64,000 nt of DNA. Origin: Burkholderiales bacterium (GTDB taxonomy: Bacteria > Pseudomonadota > Gammaproteobacteria > Burkholderiales > Casimicrobiaceae). The position numbers and the translations under genes were made by a program. The stretch's first letter is position 1; every line of letters starts with the position of its first letter. Below are positions 42,466 through 51,886 of this stretch, piece by piece. The stretch is from assembly GCA_015075645.1 (NCBI GenBank), contig JABTUF010000006.1, positions 124,001 to 188,000 of the forward strand, given 5' to 3'. Below the pieces are notes generated by a model. It was not told the DNA's origin, searched no databases, and saw only the letters and a list, made by a program, of their open reading frames with translations.

Positions 42466-42484
42466 CCGCCGGAGCCGGGACGCC

Positions 42485-43813
42485 CTACCCGGCGAGCCGC
42501 CGGTTGAGTTCCTCGAGGTCGAGCTCGTTCAGCGTGCCGACCGCGGACTTGAGCCGCAGCGTGTTGATCAGGTAGGCGAAGTACGCCTGCGCGAGGTTGC
42601 GGCGCTGCGTGAACACCGCCTGCTGCACGTTCAGCACGTCGAGGTTGGTGCGCACGCCGACTTCCTGGCCGAGCCGGTTCGACTGCAGCGCGACCTCGGC
42701 GGACTGCACGGCCTGCGCGGTGGCGCGCACCGTCGCCACCGAACTGTTGACGCCGGTGTAGCCCACCTGCGCGTTGAACCGCGCGTTGCGACGCGCGAGC
42801 TCGAGCGTGTCGCGCGCGGAGTCCTGCAGCGCGACCGCCTCGCGGATCTTCGAGTCGACGAAGCCGCCCTGGTAGATCGGCAGGTTCAGCGCGAGGCCGA
42901 TCGCGGCGTTGCGGGCGTGGAAGGTCAGGTCGTTCGCGGTGCTGCCGTTCGCTCCGCTGGCGGCCAGGCTGCCCACGAGGTCGAGCGTCGGCAGGTGTCC
43001 CGCGCGCTGGCGGTCGACTTCGAGGGTGGCGACGTCGAAGTTGACCTGCGCGACGCGCACCGCGAGGTTCTCCTTGAGCGCGCGGTCGAGCCAGACGTCG
43101 AGGGAGTTCGGCTCCGGCGGCGTCGGATCGAACCCGGGGCCGAGCTTCTTCAGCTCGCGCGGCATGCGGCCGATGATCGCGCGGAGCGCCGTGACCTTGT
43201 TGTCGAGGTCGTTGCGCGCCGCGATCTCCTGGGCCGCGATCTGGTCGTAGTTCGCCTGCGCCTCGTTGGTGTCGGTGATCGTCGCGACACCGACCTCGAA
43301 GTTGCGCTTGGCCTGGGCGAGCTGCTCCGACACGGCCGCCTTCTGCGCGACCGACAGCTCGACGTTGAACTGCGCGAGCAGCACGTCGAAGTACGCGACC
43401 GCGACACGGATGATGAGGTCCTGCTGCGCCGAGGCGAGCGTGAAGTCCGCCTGCTCGACGACGCGACGCGCCTGGTCGTAGGCGACGACGTTCTGGACGC
43501 GGTAGATCGGCTGCGTCGCGCTGATCGTCGCGCCCCAGGTCTGGTAGTTGCCCGACGCGACCACCGGCGGCTGGGAGCGCGTGTTGTTGTAGACGTCGTT
43601 CGCGTTCACCGACGCGGAGAACCCCACGTTGGGCAGCAGGCCCGCGCGGGCCTGCGGCGCTTTTTCCTGCACCGCGAGCCAGTTCGCGCGCGCCGCGGCG
43701 AGCACCGGGTCCGCGCGCTGCGCCTCGCGGTAGATGTCCATCAGGTCTTCGCCGGCGGCGGGAAGCGCTGCGAACGCGAGGGGCACGGCGAGGGCGAGCA
43801 GTCGTCGTTTCAT
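42485..43813 (-). CDS. tolC: TolC-family outer membrane channel
   Basis: TolC forms the trimeric outer-membrane duct for efflux pumps and type I secretion. The 442-residue protein has a signal peptide (cleavage after LPAAG near 21), LMDIYREAQRADPVLAAAR, the two-fold repeated helix/strand plan (QPIYRVQNVVAYDQAR and LPIYQGGFVDSKIREA), and TNLDVLNVQQAVFTQRRNL. It is third in pcm-rhodanese-tolC, and the RND pump plus fusion protein lie immediately upstream on the same strand, so it is the likely partner channel. Confidence 0.94.
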   Translation of the reverse strand: MKRRLLALAVPLAFAALPAAGEDLMDIYREAQRADPVLAAARANWLAVQEKAPQARAGLLPNVGFSASVNANDVYNNTRSQPPVVASGNYQTWGATISATQPIYRVQNVVAYDQARRVVEQADFTLASAQQDLIIRVAVAYFDVLLAQFNVELSVAQKAAVSEQLAQAKRNFEVGVATITDTNEAQANYDQIAAQEIAARNDLDNKVTALRAIIGRMPRELKKLGPGFDPTPPEPNSLDVWLDRALKENLAVRVAQVNFDVATLEVDRQRAGHLPTLDLVGSLAASGANGSTANDLTFHARNAAIGLALNLPIYQGGFVDSKIREAVALQDSARDTLELARRNARFNAQVGYTGVNSSVATVRATAQAVQSAEVALQSNRLGQEVGVRTNLDVLNVQQAVFTQRRNLAQAYFAYLINTLRLKSAVGTLNELDLEELNRRLAG

Positions 43814-43834
43814 CGAACGGACCTTCGAATCGGA

Positions 43835-44161
43835 TCAGTAGCGCGGCATCGCCGGATCCACGTCGTCGGCCCAGGCCGCGATGCCGCCCGCCAGGTTCCA
43901 CACCGGCGCGAAACCCGCGCGGGCGAGGAAGGTCGCGGCGAGCCGGCTGCGGACGCCGTGGTGGCACAGCACGACGAGGTCGCGATCGCGCGGCAGTTCG
44001 TCGAGCCGGCCGGGAAGTTCGTGCATCGGGACATGGATCACGTCGGACAACGCGCAACGCTCGAGTTCCCAGGGCTCGCGCACGTCGACGACCGCAGGCG
44101 CGCGTCGTTCCGCGTCCGCGCGCCAGCGGAGAAGCTCGGAAGGCGCGAGGTCGCGGATCAA
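43835..44161 (-). CDS. Rhodanese-domain sulfurtransferase (single domain)
   Basis: The 108-residue cytoplasmic protein is one rhodanese domain: PAVVDVREPWELERCAL, IPM-like VPMHELPGRLDELP, and the active-site loop VVLCHHGVRS with catalytic Cys 66. Small rhodaneses of this CHHGxRS type transfer sulfane sulfur from thiosulfate or persulfides. The only plausible start is a TTG overlapping the pcm stop (TTGA), in keeping with the tight coupling of the cluster. The pcm-rhodanese-tolC order recurs in betaproteobacteria; the functional link is unknown. Confidence 0.85.
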   Translation of the reverse strand: MIRDLAPSELLRWRADAERRAPAVVDVREPWELERCALSDVIHVPMHELPGRLDELPRDRDLVVLCHHGVRSRLAATFLARAGFAPVWNLAGGIAAWADDVDPAMPRY

Positions 44162-44808
44162 AACGCGAAGCGCGCCGGCGCGGGCGCGTTGACGAGCGGC
44201 TTCACCACGGTTTCGAACAGCGAGGTGACGGCGCAGGCTCCCGGGGCGCTGAAGCGGAAGAGCTTGGCGGTCATCGCGGGGGCGTCGCCGACGATCGCGA
44301 ACACGCGACCGCCGGGCTTCAACTGGCGGAAGAACGCCTCGTGCAGGATCGGCGTGGAGCCGGAGAGCAGGATGGCGTCGTAGCTGTCGTTGCCGAAGCC
44401 CCGCGAACCGTCGCCGACCACGAGTTCGACGTTGTCGATCGCGGCGCGCCGAAGCCGGCCTGCCGCTTCGCGCGAGAACCTCCCGTGGATCTCGACGCTG
44501 GTCACATGCCCGGCGAGGCTCGCGATCAGGGCGGTCAGGTAGCCGCTGCCGGTACCGATCTCGAGCACCGTCTCGCCGCGCCTGGGTGCGAGTTCCTGCA
44601 GCGCGCGCGCCTCGAGCTTCGGCGCCCACATCGACTCGCCCTCGCCGATCGGAATCTCGAGGTCGGCGAACGCGAGCGCTCGGTACGCGGAGGGGACGAA
44701 CTCCTCGCGCCGGACCGTGAAGAGGAGGTCGAGCACGGCGGGATCGAGCACCTCCCACGGCCGGATCTGCTGCTCGACCATGTTGAAACGCGCTTGCTCG
44801 ACGTCCAT
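44158..44808 (-). CDS. pcm: Protein-L-isoaspartate O-methyltransferase family protein
   Basis: The 216-residue SAM-dependent methyltransferase shows MVEQQIRPWEVLDP, REEFVPSAYRALAFADLEIPIGEG, the SAM site VLEIGTGSGYLTALIA, and VVGDGSRG. Classical Pcm repairs isoaspartyl residues; this tolC-linked subgroup differs somewhat (IGEGESMW instead of the usual IGHGQTIS region), so substrate is less certain. The ATG at 44808 gives the family N-terminus. A strong promoter and palindrome lie about 100 nt upstream. Confidence 0.87.
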   Translation of the reverse strand: MDVEQARFNMVEQQIRPWEVLDPAVLDLLFTVRREEFVPSAYRALAFADLEIPIGEGESMWAPKLEARALQELAPRRGETVLEIGTGSGYLTALIASLAGHVTSVEIHGRFSREAAGRLRRAAIDNVELVVGDGSRGFGNDSYDAILLSGSTPILHEAFFRQLKPGGRVFAIVGDAPAMTAKLFRFSAPGACAVTSLFETVVKPLVNAPAPARFAF

Positions 44809-44896
44809 GGGTTTCGCTCGTGGGGTATCCGGGGAATCGCGCCGAGGCCGTGCCGCCCGACCTCGGCCGATGGGCGCCGATGGCGCCCGGCCGAAC

Positions 44897-44915
44897 AACT
44901 GACCGCGGGTCAGTT
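44897..44915. promoter_or_regulatory. Perfect 19-bp palindrome, probable repressor operator
   Basis: AACTGACC and GGTCAGTT flank GCG in perfect symmetry. On the minus strand it begins directly after the -10 hexamer of the pcm promoter and covers the likely transcription start. Such TGACC/GGTCA palindromes are typical of TetR-type or similar dimeric repressors. No regulator gene is nearby. Confidence 0.6.
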
Positions 44916-44945
44916 ATTATGCCGTCGTCGATTATCCCATGTCAA
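44916..44945 (-). promoter_or_regulatory. Sigma-70 promoter of pcm-rhodanese-tolC
   Basis: On the minus strand TTGACA (44945-44940, perfect) and CATAAT (44921-44916) are 18 nt apart. Transcription would begin near 44909, inside the palindrome, leaving a leader of about 100 nt before pcm. It separates pcm-tolC from the RND gene that ends at 45022. Confidence 0.7.
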
Positions 44946-45021
44946 ATGAACCTCGGCCCCGGCGCGCGCGGCGAGCCCGCACGCGTACGCCCGGATTCGG
45001 TTCTCGCGGATCGCCCCCGCA

Positions 45022-48000
45022 TCAGTCCGCGGTTCCCGGATCGGCGGCCGGCGCGCTCGCCGCCTGCGCGGTGCGGCGAGCAGCTCGACGCTCGCGCCTC
45101 GCGCGTCGCGCCTCGTGCCAGCGGTCGAGCCAGGCGTAGAGCACCGGCACGACGACGAGCGTCAGGAGCGTCGAGGTGATGACCCCGCCGATGATCGCCC
45201 GGCCCATCGGCGCCTGCGTCTCGCCGCCTTCGCCGATGCCCATCGCGAGCGGCAGCATCCCGCCGATCATCGCCGCCGTCGTCATCAGGATCGGCCGCAG
45301 GCGCACCTGCCCGGCGTCGCGCAGCGCGTCGTCGAGACTCGCGCCGGCGCGCCGCGCGCGGTTCGCGAAATCGACCAGCAGGATCGCGTTCTTCGTGACG
45401 AGCCCCATCAGCATGATGAAGCCGATGATCGAGAAGATGTTGAGCGTCGTGCGCGTGACGAGCAGCGCGAGCAGCACCCCGATGAGCGAGAACGGGAGCG
45501 AGGCCATGATCGCGACCGGCTGCGTGAAGCTCGCGAACTGCGAGGCGAGGATCAGGTAGATGAAGATGATCGCGAGGCCCAGCGCGCCGAGCGCGGCCTG
45601 GAAGGATTCCTGCATGTCCTGCTGCTGGCCGGCCGCGGCGAGCCGGTAGCCCGCCGGAAGCTGCATGCCGTCGGCGACCTTCTGCACGTCGCTCCCGACG
45701 TCGCCGGACGGCCGCCCCTCGACGTTGGCGTAGATGCCGATGCGCCGCTGCAGGTCCTGACGCTTGATGATCTGCGGGCTGCTGGTCTCGACGAGTTCCG
45801 CCACCTGTCGCAGCGGCACCATGCGCAGCTGGCCGTCGGGACCGCGGCGGCTCGTCGACAGGTAGAGGTTGCCGAGGTCGGACACGAGCCGGCGGCTGTC
45901 CTTCGGCAACTGGACGTTCACCTCGTAGTTCTGGCCGTCGGGCGCGAGCCAGTAGCTCACCGTGTCGCCGGCGACCAGCGGGCGGATCGTCGCGCCGACC
46001 TGCTGCACCGTGATGCCCAGGTCCGCGGCGACGTCGTTGTTGAGCCGGATCGACAGCGCGGGATTCGCGGCCTTGTCGGAGGTTTCGAGGTCGGCGATCC
46101 CGGGCACCCTGGCCACCCGGTCCGAGAACTCCTTCGCGATGCGCGAGAGCGTGTCGGGGTCGGGCCCGAGCAGGTTGAACCAGATCGGGCGGTCGTAGCC
46201 GATCGCGAGTTCGATCCCCGGGATCGGCTTCAGCGTCGCGCGGATCGCGGTCTCGACGTCGCGCTGCGAGCGGGCGCGGTGCGCGCGGTCGACGAGCTTC
46301 AGGTTCACGCGCGCGTAGTTGCGGCCGTCCTCGGTGCCGACCGTCGTCATCGCGAGCTCGATTTCGGGAAACGCCTTCAGCGCCTCCTCGACCTGGCGCA
46401 CCTTGCCGTCGGTGTATTCGAGGCTCGATCCGACCGGCGTGTTGAGCCGCAGCGAGATGAAGCTCTCGTCGGCCTGCGGGATGAACTCGGTCCCGACGAG
46501 CGGCACGACGAGGAAGCTCGCGAGGAACGTCGTGAGCGCGATCGCCACGACGCTCTTGCGGTGGCCGAGCGCCCAGTCGAGGATCCGGCCGTAGAGGACG
46601 TGCACCGCGTCGATGCCGCGCTCGACGCGGTCCATGAAGCGGCCGAGCCAGGGGACGCGGCGGAAGCGCGAGCCCGGCGGGTCGTGCCACACCGACGAGA
46701 GCATCGGGTCGAGCGTGAAGCTGATGAACAGCGACACCAGCACGGCGACCGCGACCGTCATGCCGAACTGGAAGAAGAACCGGCCGATGATCCCGCTCAT
46801 GAACGCGATCGGCACGAACACCGCCACGATCGCGAAGGTCGTCGCCATCACGGCGAGGCCGATCTCGTCGGTGCCCTCCATCGCGGCCCGGCGGTGGTCC
46901 TTGCCCATCGCCAGGTGCCGCACGATGTTCTCGCGCACGACGATGGCGTCGTCGATCAGGAGGCCGATGCACAGCGACAGCGCCATCAGCGTCAGGAAGT
47001 TGAGCGTGAAGCCGAACGCGTAGAGCGCGATGAAGGTCGCGACCACGGCGATCGGCAGCGTGAGCCCGGTGATGACGGTGCTGCGCCAGCTGTGCAGGAA
47101 CAGGAAGACGATCAGCACCGTCAGGAGCGCGCCCTCGACGATCGTGCTCTTGACCCGGTTGACGCTCTTCTCGACGTTGTCGGCGGTCGAGTTCACCACC
47201 CGGACCTCGACGTCGGAGGGCAGCCGGTCCTTGAGCGAGGCGACCGCCTCGCGCACGTTGCGCCCGGTCTCGACGATGTTCGCGTCCTGCGCCTTGCGCA
47301 CGTCGATGGTGATCGCCGGACGGCCGTTGATGCGCGCGTAGCTCGACGGCTCCTTCTCGCCGTCGACGACGTCGGCCACCTGGTTCAGGTAGACCGGCGC
47401 CCCGCCCTGCTGCGTGACGATGATGCGGCTGAACTGCTCGGGATCCTTGATCCTGCCCTCGACCCGCACGACCGCGTCGGACGCGCCGCTGGTGAGGCGC
47501 CCGGCCGGCACGTCCTGGTTCGCCTCGCGGATCGCGTTCATCACCTGGTCGACCGAGATCCCGAGCGCGGTGAGCGCGTGCGGCTTGATCTGGACCAGGA
47601 TCTGGCGCGTGAGCCTCCCGTTGACGTCGATGCGCGCGACGCCCGGGAGGTTCTCCAGCGCCTTGACGATCGTCTGGTCGGTGAGCGAGGTCAGTTCGCG
47701 CAGTCCGGTCGAGGGCGACAGCACGGCGAGCGAGACGATCGGGGCGTCGTTCTCGTTGTCCGCCCGGATGACCAGCGGATCCTTGACGTCGCGCGGGAAG
47801 CCGGGGCGCACCGTCGCGATCTTGTCGCGCACGTCCTGGATCGCCTGCGCCACGTCGGTCGACATGCGGAACTCGACGAACACCTGGCTCGAGCCCTCGC
47901 GCGAGTTGCTGAACATGCGCTTGACGCCCGCGACCTGGTTGACCGCGTACTCGATCGGCTTGGTGACGTCGTTCTCGACCGCCTCGGGCGCCGCGCCCGG

Positions 48001-48153
48001 GTAGTTCGTGAGGACCATCACGAACGGCAGGCTCACCTCGGGCATCTGTTCGACGCGCAGCCGCTGGTACGAGAACACGCCGAGCACGGTGATGCCGACC
48101 ATCACCATGGTGGCGAACACCGGGTTGCGTATCGAGGTTCTGGTGATCCACAT
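45022..48153 (-). CDS. RND-family multidrug efflux transporter (inner-membrane pump)
   Basis: The 1,043-residue protein has the full RND layout: N-terminal helix and first porter domain ([18 protein letters not shown]), TM2-7, a second porter domain from about 540, and TM8-12. The proton-relay pair is present in [13 protein letters not shown] (the two Asp of TM4), which with the sequence style places it in the drug/hydrophobe (HAE-1-like) group and not the metal exporters. It works with the fusion protein encoded upstream and probably TolC downstream. Its ATG is directly abutted by a repeat element; no ribosome-binding site is visible. Confidence 0.94.
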   Translation of the reverse strand: MWITRTSIRNPVFATMVMVGITVLGVFSYQRLRVEQMPEVSLPFVMVLTNYPGAAPEAVENDVTKPIEYAVNQVAGVKRMFSNSREGSSQVFVEFRMSTDVAQAIQDVRDKIATVRPGFPRDVKDPLVIRADNENDAPIVSLAVLSPSTGLRELTSLTDQTIVKALENLPGVARIDVNGRLTRQILVQIKPHALTALGISVDQVMNAIREANQDVPAGRLTSGASDAVVRVEGRIKDPEQFSRIIVTQQGGAPVYLNQVADVVDGEKEPSSYARINGRPAITIDVRKAQDANIVETGRNVREAVASLKDRLPSDVEVRVVNSTADNVEKSVNRVKSTIVEGALLTVLIVFLFLHSWRSTVITGLTLPIAVVATFIALYAFGFTLNFLTLMALSLCIGLLIDDAIVVRENIVRHLAMGKDHRRAAMEGTDEIGLAVMATTFAIVAVFVPIAFMSGIIGRFFFQFGMTVAVAVLVSLFISFTLDPMLSSVWHDPPGSRFRRVPWLGRFMDRVERGIDAVHVLYGRILDWALGHRKSVVAIALTTFLASFLVVPLVGTEFIPQADESFISLRLNTPVGSSLEYTDGKVRQVEEALKAFPEIELAMTTVGTEDGRNYARVNLKLVDRAHRARSQRDVETAIRATLKPIPGIELAIGYDRPIWFNLLGPDPDTLSRIAKEFSDRVARVPGIADLETSDKAANPALSIRLNNDVAADLGITVQQVGATIRPLVAGDTVSYWLAPDGQNYEVNVQLPKDSRRLVSDLGNLYLSTSRRGPDGQLRMVPLRQVAELVETSSPQIIKRQDLQRRIGIYANVEGRPSGDVGSDVQKVADGMQLPAGYRLAAAGQQQDMQESFQAALGALGLAIIFIYLILASQFASFTQPVAIMASLPFSLIGVLLALLVTRTTLNIFSIIGFIMLMGLVTKNAILLVDFANRARRAGASLDDALRDAGQVRLRPILMTTAAMIGGMLPLAMGIGEGGETQAPMGRAIIGGVITSTLLTLVVVPVLYAWLDRWHEARRARRERRAARRTAQAASAPAADPGTAD

Positions 48154-49001
48154 CTCAGGAATCAGGAATCAGAGGACAGGGAACAGATGCGGCGGTGATT
48201 TCGGTGGCGGCGCATCGAGCGCCGATGGGCGATCCCTGTGGGTCGGGCTTCAGCCCGACACGGTTCGCGCCGAGGCCGCGCAACGGCGTCGGCCTGAAGG
48301 CCGACCCACCGCCGCTCCCCCGTGGGTCGGGCTTAAGCCCGACACGGTTCGCGCCGAGGCGATGGAAGGGCGTCGGCCTGAAGGCCGACCCACCGCCGCT
48401 CCCCCGTGGGTCGGGCTTCAGCCCGACACGGTTCGCGCCGAGGCCGCGCAACGGCGTCGGCCTGAAGGCCGACCCACCGCCGCTCCCCCGTGGGTCGGGC
48501 TTCAGCCCGACGCGGTTCGCGCGCCGAGGCGATGGAAGGCGTCGGCCTCAAGGCCGACCCACCACCGCTCCCCCGTGGGTCGGGCTTGAGCCCGACACGG
48601 TTCGCGCCGAGGCGCGGCAACGGCGTCGGCCTCAAGGCCGACCCACGCACGCTCCCCCGTGGGTCGGGCTTCAGCCCGACAACGCTCGCGCCGAGGCCGC
48701 GCGCAACGGCGTCGGCCTGAAGGCCGACCCACCGCGCTCCCTCGCGGCCGGCTTCAGCCCGGGCGCGCATCGCGCCGAGCCACGCGCACGGCGTCGGCCT
48801 GAAGGCCGACCCACCACCTGACGGGGTTCGCCGCGTCGATGCAGTTTCCTTGTAGGTCAGGCTTTCAGCCTGACGCCCGTGGGAGGACCGTGGCGCAAGG
48901 CGTCCGGCTGAAGCCGGACCCACGAGGTGGCTGCAACGGCGCTTCATGCGCCGCCACCGTAAACACCGCCGTGACTGACAACTGTCAACTGCCAACTGAC
49001 T
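48154..49001. mobile_element. Composite palindromic element 1 (heptamers, terminal inverted modules, REP array)
   Basis: From outside in: heptamers (GGAATCA, GGAATCA, GAGGACA, GGGAACA at 48158-48185) touching the RND start codon; a module at 48189-48227; an array of REP-like palindromes (48238-48923); an inverted module (48934-48972); heptamers (ACTGACA, ACTGTCA, ACTGCCA, ACTGACT at 48974-49001) that contain the stop codon of the fusion-protein gene. The two modules agree at about 32 of 39 positions when one is inverted. No coding sequence is present, so it is non-autonomous if mobile. Element 2 at 51887 shares the design. Confidence 0.7.
48238..48923. repeat. REP/BIME-type array, eight inverted pairs, ~84-bp period
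   Basis: Forward copies GTGGGTCGGGCTTCAGCCCG start at 48238, 48322, 48406, 48490, 48575, 48659, with a degenerate one near 48744 and a GTAG-headed one at 48852. Reverse copies (CGTCGGCCTGAAGGCCGACC..) start at 48287, 48371, 48455, 48540, 48624, 48710, 48792 and 48901. Spacers are also conserved (GGTTCGCGCCGAGG; CGCCGCTCCCCC). Loop changes such as TTAA, TTGA and CTCA keep the palindromes intact. This is a bacterial interspersed mosaic element array amplified as a unit. Confidence 0.93.
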
Positions 49002-50166
49002 TCTGCTTGACCGCACGCGCCTCGGACGTCGGCGCCGGCGCCTTCACGAGCGCCGGCGCGCCCTCCTTGAGATTCTCGAAGCGCGTCGCGAGCACCGGCA
49101 GGTCCTTCGGGAGCGGCGTCTTCACTTCGACCAGACCCGCATCGTCGTCGCGCCGCCCGATCGTCACGATGCGGCGCGCGAGCTTCCCGCCGTCGACCAC
49201 CCAGACGTAGCTCTGCCCGGCCTCGGTGCGGACCGCGGAGGCGGGCAGCGTCGCCATCGGCGCGCTGGCGGCGAGCGCGATGCGGCCGTTGGCGAACATG
49301 CCGCTGCGCAGCGCCGCGTCCGGATTGCGCAGCGCGACGTAGACCATGATCGCGCGCGTGCCGGGTTCGGTCGCCGGATTGATGCGCGCGATGCGCCCGG
49401 CGAACTTGCGCTCGCCGAAGCCGTCGACCGCGAGTTCGACCGCCATGCCCGCCGCCAGCCCGGGCACGTCCACCGCGGGCACCAGCGCCTGCAACTCGAG
49501 GTCCGACAGGTCGACGACGGTCACGAGCGGCGCGTCCTGCGCGACCTTCTCGCCGCCCTGCACGTGCCGCTTGCCGACGATGCCCGCGATCGGCGCCACG
49601 ACCGTCGCGTCCTTGATGGCGTTGCGCGCGAGCAGCACCTGCGCTTCCATGCTCTTGACGTTGCCTTTCGCGACGTCGTAGCCGGATTGCGAACTGTCGA
49701 ACGCGGTCTGCGAGATGAACTTCTCGTTCAGCAGCTTGACGTTGTTGGCGCGGGTCTTCTCGGCGAGCGCCATCTGCGCCTTCGCGCTCTCGAGCGCGCC
49801 CTGGCGTTCGATCAGCTTCGCGTCGAGATCGGCGGTGTCGATGCGAGCGAGCACCTGCCCGGCCCGCACGGCCTCGCCTTCGCGCACCAGCACCTCCCGG
49901 ACATCGCCCGGGACCTTGGCTTTCACCGTCGCCTGGTGGACCGGCGTCAGCGTTCCGGAGATCGGCAGCCAGCGCGACATCGCCGCCGGCGTCAGGTAGG
50001 CGAGGTCACCCTCGCCGAACTGCAGCGGCACCGGCGGGCCGCTGGCGGCCTTCGCGGACGTGCCCGGCGCCTTCACCCACGGCCGCGCCGCGAACAGGGC
50101 GGCCGAGGCCGCCGCCACGATGGCGAGTACGACGAGCGCGCGGCGCCCGGTGATGCGCAGACCCAT
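48985..50166 (-). CDS. RND efflux membrane-fusion protein (periplasmic adaptor)
   Basis: The 393-residue protein has an N-terminal membrane anchor (ALVVLAIVAAASAALFAA), a barrel-sandwich half (VKAKVPGDVREVLVREGEAVRAGQVLARIDTADLDAKL), an alpha-helical hairpin (residues about 95-170), the second lipoyl half (IVGKRHVQGGEKVAQDAPL), a beta-barrel (INPATEPGTRAIMVYVAL) and a membrane-proximal domain. It bridges the RND pump to TolC. The final residues SVGS and the stop codon are read from a 7-bp repeat array, so the native C-terminus may have been replaced. It is separated from its pump gene by an 831-bp repeat element. Confidence 0.92.
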   Translation of the reverse strand: MGLRITGRRALVVLAIVAAASAALFAARPWVKAPGTSAKAASGPPVPLQFGEGDLAYLTPAAMSRWLPISGTLTPVHQATVKAKVPGDVREVLVREGEAVRAGQVLARIDTADLDAKLIERQGALESAKAQMALAEKTRANNVKLLNEKFISQTAFDSSQSGYDVAKGNVKSMEAQVLLARNAIKDATVVAPIAGIVGKRHVQGGEKVAQDAPLVTVVDLSDLELQALVPAVDVPGLAAGMAVELAVDGFGERKFAGRIARINPATEPGTRAIMVYVALRNPDAALRSGMFANGRIALAASAPMATLPASAVRTEAGQSYVWVVDGGKLARRIVTIGRRDDDAGLVEVKTPLPKDLPVLATRFENLKEGAPALVKAPAPTSEARAVKQKSVGS

Positions 50167-50493
50167 GGTTTCCCTTTCCCCCGGTCCGGTGTTGCCGGCC
50201 GCTGGTGATTCCCGACGTCCGGCCCGTTCCTGGCGGTTGGACGCGGCAGGACCGCCGTCCGGATTCAGGCTCCGGCGGCGCCCGTCAATGTCGCATTGCT
50301 GCGCCCCGACGCCCAGCCGCAGCGACGAGGCGCCCCGGGGCCCGACCGAGCGCGCCCGGCCCCGACGGGTCGCGCCGGTGCCCGGGCCGCTCGCCGGCCT
50401 TCGGAACCGCCATTTGACACCAGAAATGGCCCCTGCGACAATTTTATGTTTCCCCTTTCCACCTGTTCCGGACATCTCCGGAGGAGCCCCCAG
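50167..50493. other. Divergent region, membrane-fusion protein / livK
   Basis: A GC-rich non-coding region carrying the leaders of both genes. GGGAAAGGGAAACC precedes the fusion-protein ATG. Apart from the livK promoter I see nothing that can be named. Confidence 0.5.
50414..50442 (+). promoter_or_regulatory. Sigma-70 promoter of livK
   Basis: TTGACA (50414-50419, perfect) and GACAAT (50437-50442) are separated by 17 nt, in a locally AT-rich patch 52 nt before the livK ATG. Confidence 0.65.
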
Positions 50494-51777
50494 ATGAACA
50501 CCCCGAAGAAGCTCGGCCTGACGCTCATCGCGGCCGCGCTCGTCACCGTCTACGGCTGCGGCAAGAAGGAAGAGCCGAAGAAGGCCGAAGCCCCGAAAGC
50601 CGCGGTCGAAGACGTCGTCGTCGTCAAGATCGGCCATGCCGGCCCGCTGACCGGCGGCATCGCGCACCTCGGCAAGGACGACGAGAACGGCGCCCATCTC
50701 GCGGTCGACGAAGCCACCGCGAAGAAGCTCAAGATCGGCGGCAAGACGGTCAAGTTCGAACTGATGAGCGAAGACGACCAGGCCGACCCGAAGATGGGTC
50801 CGACGATCGCCCAGAAGTTCGTCGACGCGAAGGTCGCGGGCGTCGCCGGCCACCTGAACTCCGGCGTCACGATCCCGGCGTCGGCGGTCTACAACCAGGC
50901 CGGCATCCCGATGATCTCGGGCTCGGCGACCAATCCGAAGCTCACCGAACAGGGCTTCAAGAACATCTTCCGCACGGTCGGCCGCGACGACCAGCAGGGC
51001 CCCGCGGTCGCTCAGTACCTCGCCGCGCAGAAGATCAAGAAGATCGCGATCGCCGACGACGCGACGGCGTACGGCGAAGGCCTCGCGAACGAAGTCGAGA
51101 AGACGCTGAAAGCGGCGGGCGTCCAGGTCGTGGCGCGCGAGAAGGCCACCGACAAGACGACCGACTTCAAGGCGATCCTCACCAAGATCAAGGGCAAGTC
51201 GCCCGACGCGGTGTTCTACGGCGGCATGGACGCGACCGGCGGCCCGATGATCAAGCAGGCGCGCGAACTCGGCATCAAGTCGGCGTTCGCGTTCGGCGAC
51301 GGCGCGTGCACCGACGAGATGGCGAAGCTCGCGGGCGCGGCGGCCGAAGGCCTCATCTGCTCGCAGGCGGGCCTGCCGGCATCGGCGGCCAGCAAGGAGT
51401 TCAACGACGCGTTCAAGGCGAAGTACGGCGAAGTGAAGCAGTACGCCCCGTTCTTCTACGACGCGGTGAACCTGATGATCGCCGCGATGCAGAAGGCGGA
51501 CTCGACCGATCCGGCCAAGTACCTGCCCGAACTGCAGAAGATCAGCCACAACGGCGCGACCGGCAAGATCGAGTTCGACGAGAAGGGCGATCGCAAGAAC
51601 GCCGAGATCACGATCTTCCAGCTGAAGAACGGCAAGGTCGAGCCGATCGCCGTCGTCCAGGCCGGCAAGGCCACCCCGTTCGCCGAATTCGTCAGCGCCA
51701 TGGGCTCGGCATCCGCGGCGCCCGCTGCCGCGCCGGCGACCCCGCCGGCGCCGGCCCCCGAGGCGCCGAAGAAGTAA
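50494..51777 (+). CDS. livK: Branched-chain amino acid ABC transporter substrate-binding protein
   Basis: The 427-residue protein has the Leu/Ile/Val-binding fold: VKIGHAGPLTGGIAHLGKDDENG, MSEDDQADPKMGPTIAQKFVD, VAGHLNSGVTIPASAVYNQAGIPMISGSATNP, and FFYDAVNLMIAAM. Its signal ends VTVYGC|GKKEEPKK, so Cys 22 may be lipidated, although the lipobox is not ideal and most Gram-negative LivK are soluble. A Lys/Glu/Pro linker follows, and an Ala/Pro tail ends the protein. GGAGGAG is the ribosome-binding site. It has its own promoter and terminator and is split from livHMGF by a repeat element. Confidence 0.92.
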   Translation: MNTPKKLGLTLIAAALVTVYGCGKKEEPKKAEAPKAAVEDVVVVKIGHAGPLTGGIAHLGKDDENGAHLAVDEATAKKLKIGGKTVKFELMSEDDQADPKMGPTIAQKFVDAKVAGVAGHLNSGVTIPASAVYNQAGIPMISGSATNPKLTEQGFKNIFRTVGRDDQQGPAVAQYLAAQKIKKIAIADDATAYGEGLANEVEKTLKAAGVQVVAREKATDKTTDFKAILTKIKGKSPDAVFYGGMDATGGPMIKQARELGIKSAFAFGDGACTDEMAKLAGAAAEGLICSQAGLPASAASKEFNDAFKAKYGEVKQYAPFFYDAVNLMIAAMQKADSTDPAKYLPELQKISHNGATGKIEFDEKGDRKNAEITIFQLKNGKVEPIAVVQAGKATPFAEFVSAMGSASAAPAAAPATPPAPAPEAPKK

Positions 51778-51795
51778 CCGCGCTTCCCTGCACCG

Positions 51796-51829
51796 AAAGG
51801 CGGCGCCTCGTACAGGCGCCGCTTTTTTT
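51796..51829 (+). terminator. Intrinsic terminator of livK
   Basis: GCGGCGCCT and AGGCGCCGC pair around CGTAC, the flanking AAAG pairs into the T run, and seven T follow. Transcription from the livK promoter should largely end here, so livHMGF needs another promoter or read-through. Confidence 0.9.
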
Positions 51830-51886
51830 CGCCTGCCGGTGTTGCCGGCGGCGCGGGCTCGCTCCACAATCGCGCGGTTGTCGGGA

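Noticed and set aside
44809-45021. A TetR-type regulator gene for the efflux system
   Set aside because: The gap holds only the promoter and palindrome; no open frame with a helix-turn-helix is present here or upstream of the membrane-fusion gene.
48195-48821. Open frames through the REP array giving repetitive peptides (SGFSPTRFAPR, VGLKPD types)
   Set aside because: They arise because the 84-bp unit is a multiple of three and stop-poor; they exist on both strands, lack ribosome-binding sites and match no protein pattern.
48238-48923. CRISPR-like array
   Set aside because: Repeats are palindromic and alternate in orientation, and the sequences between them are themselves conserved, so there are no unique spacers; no cas genes are present.
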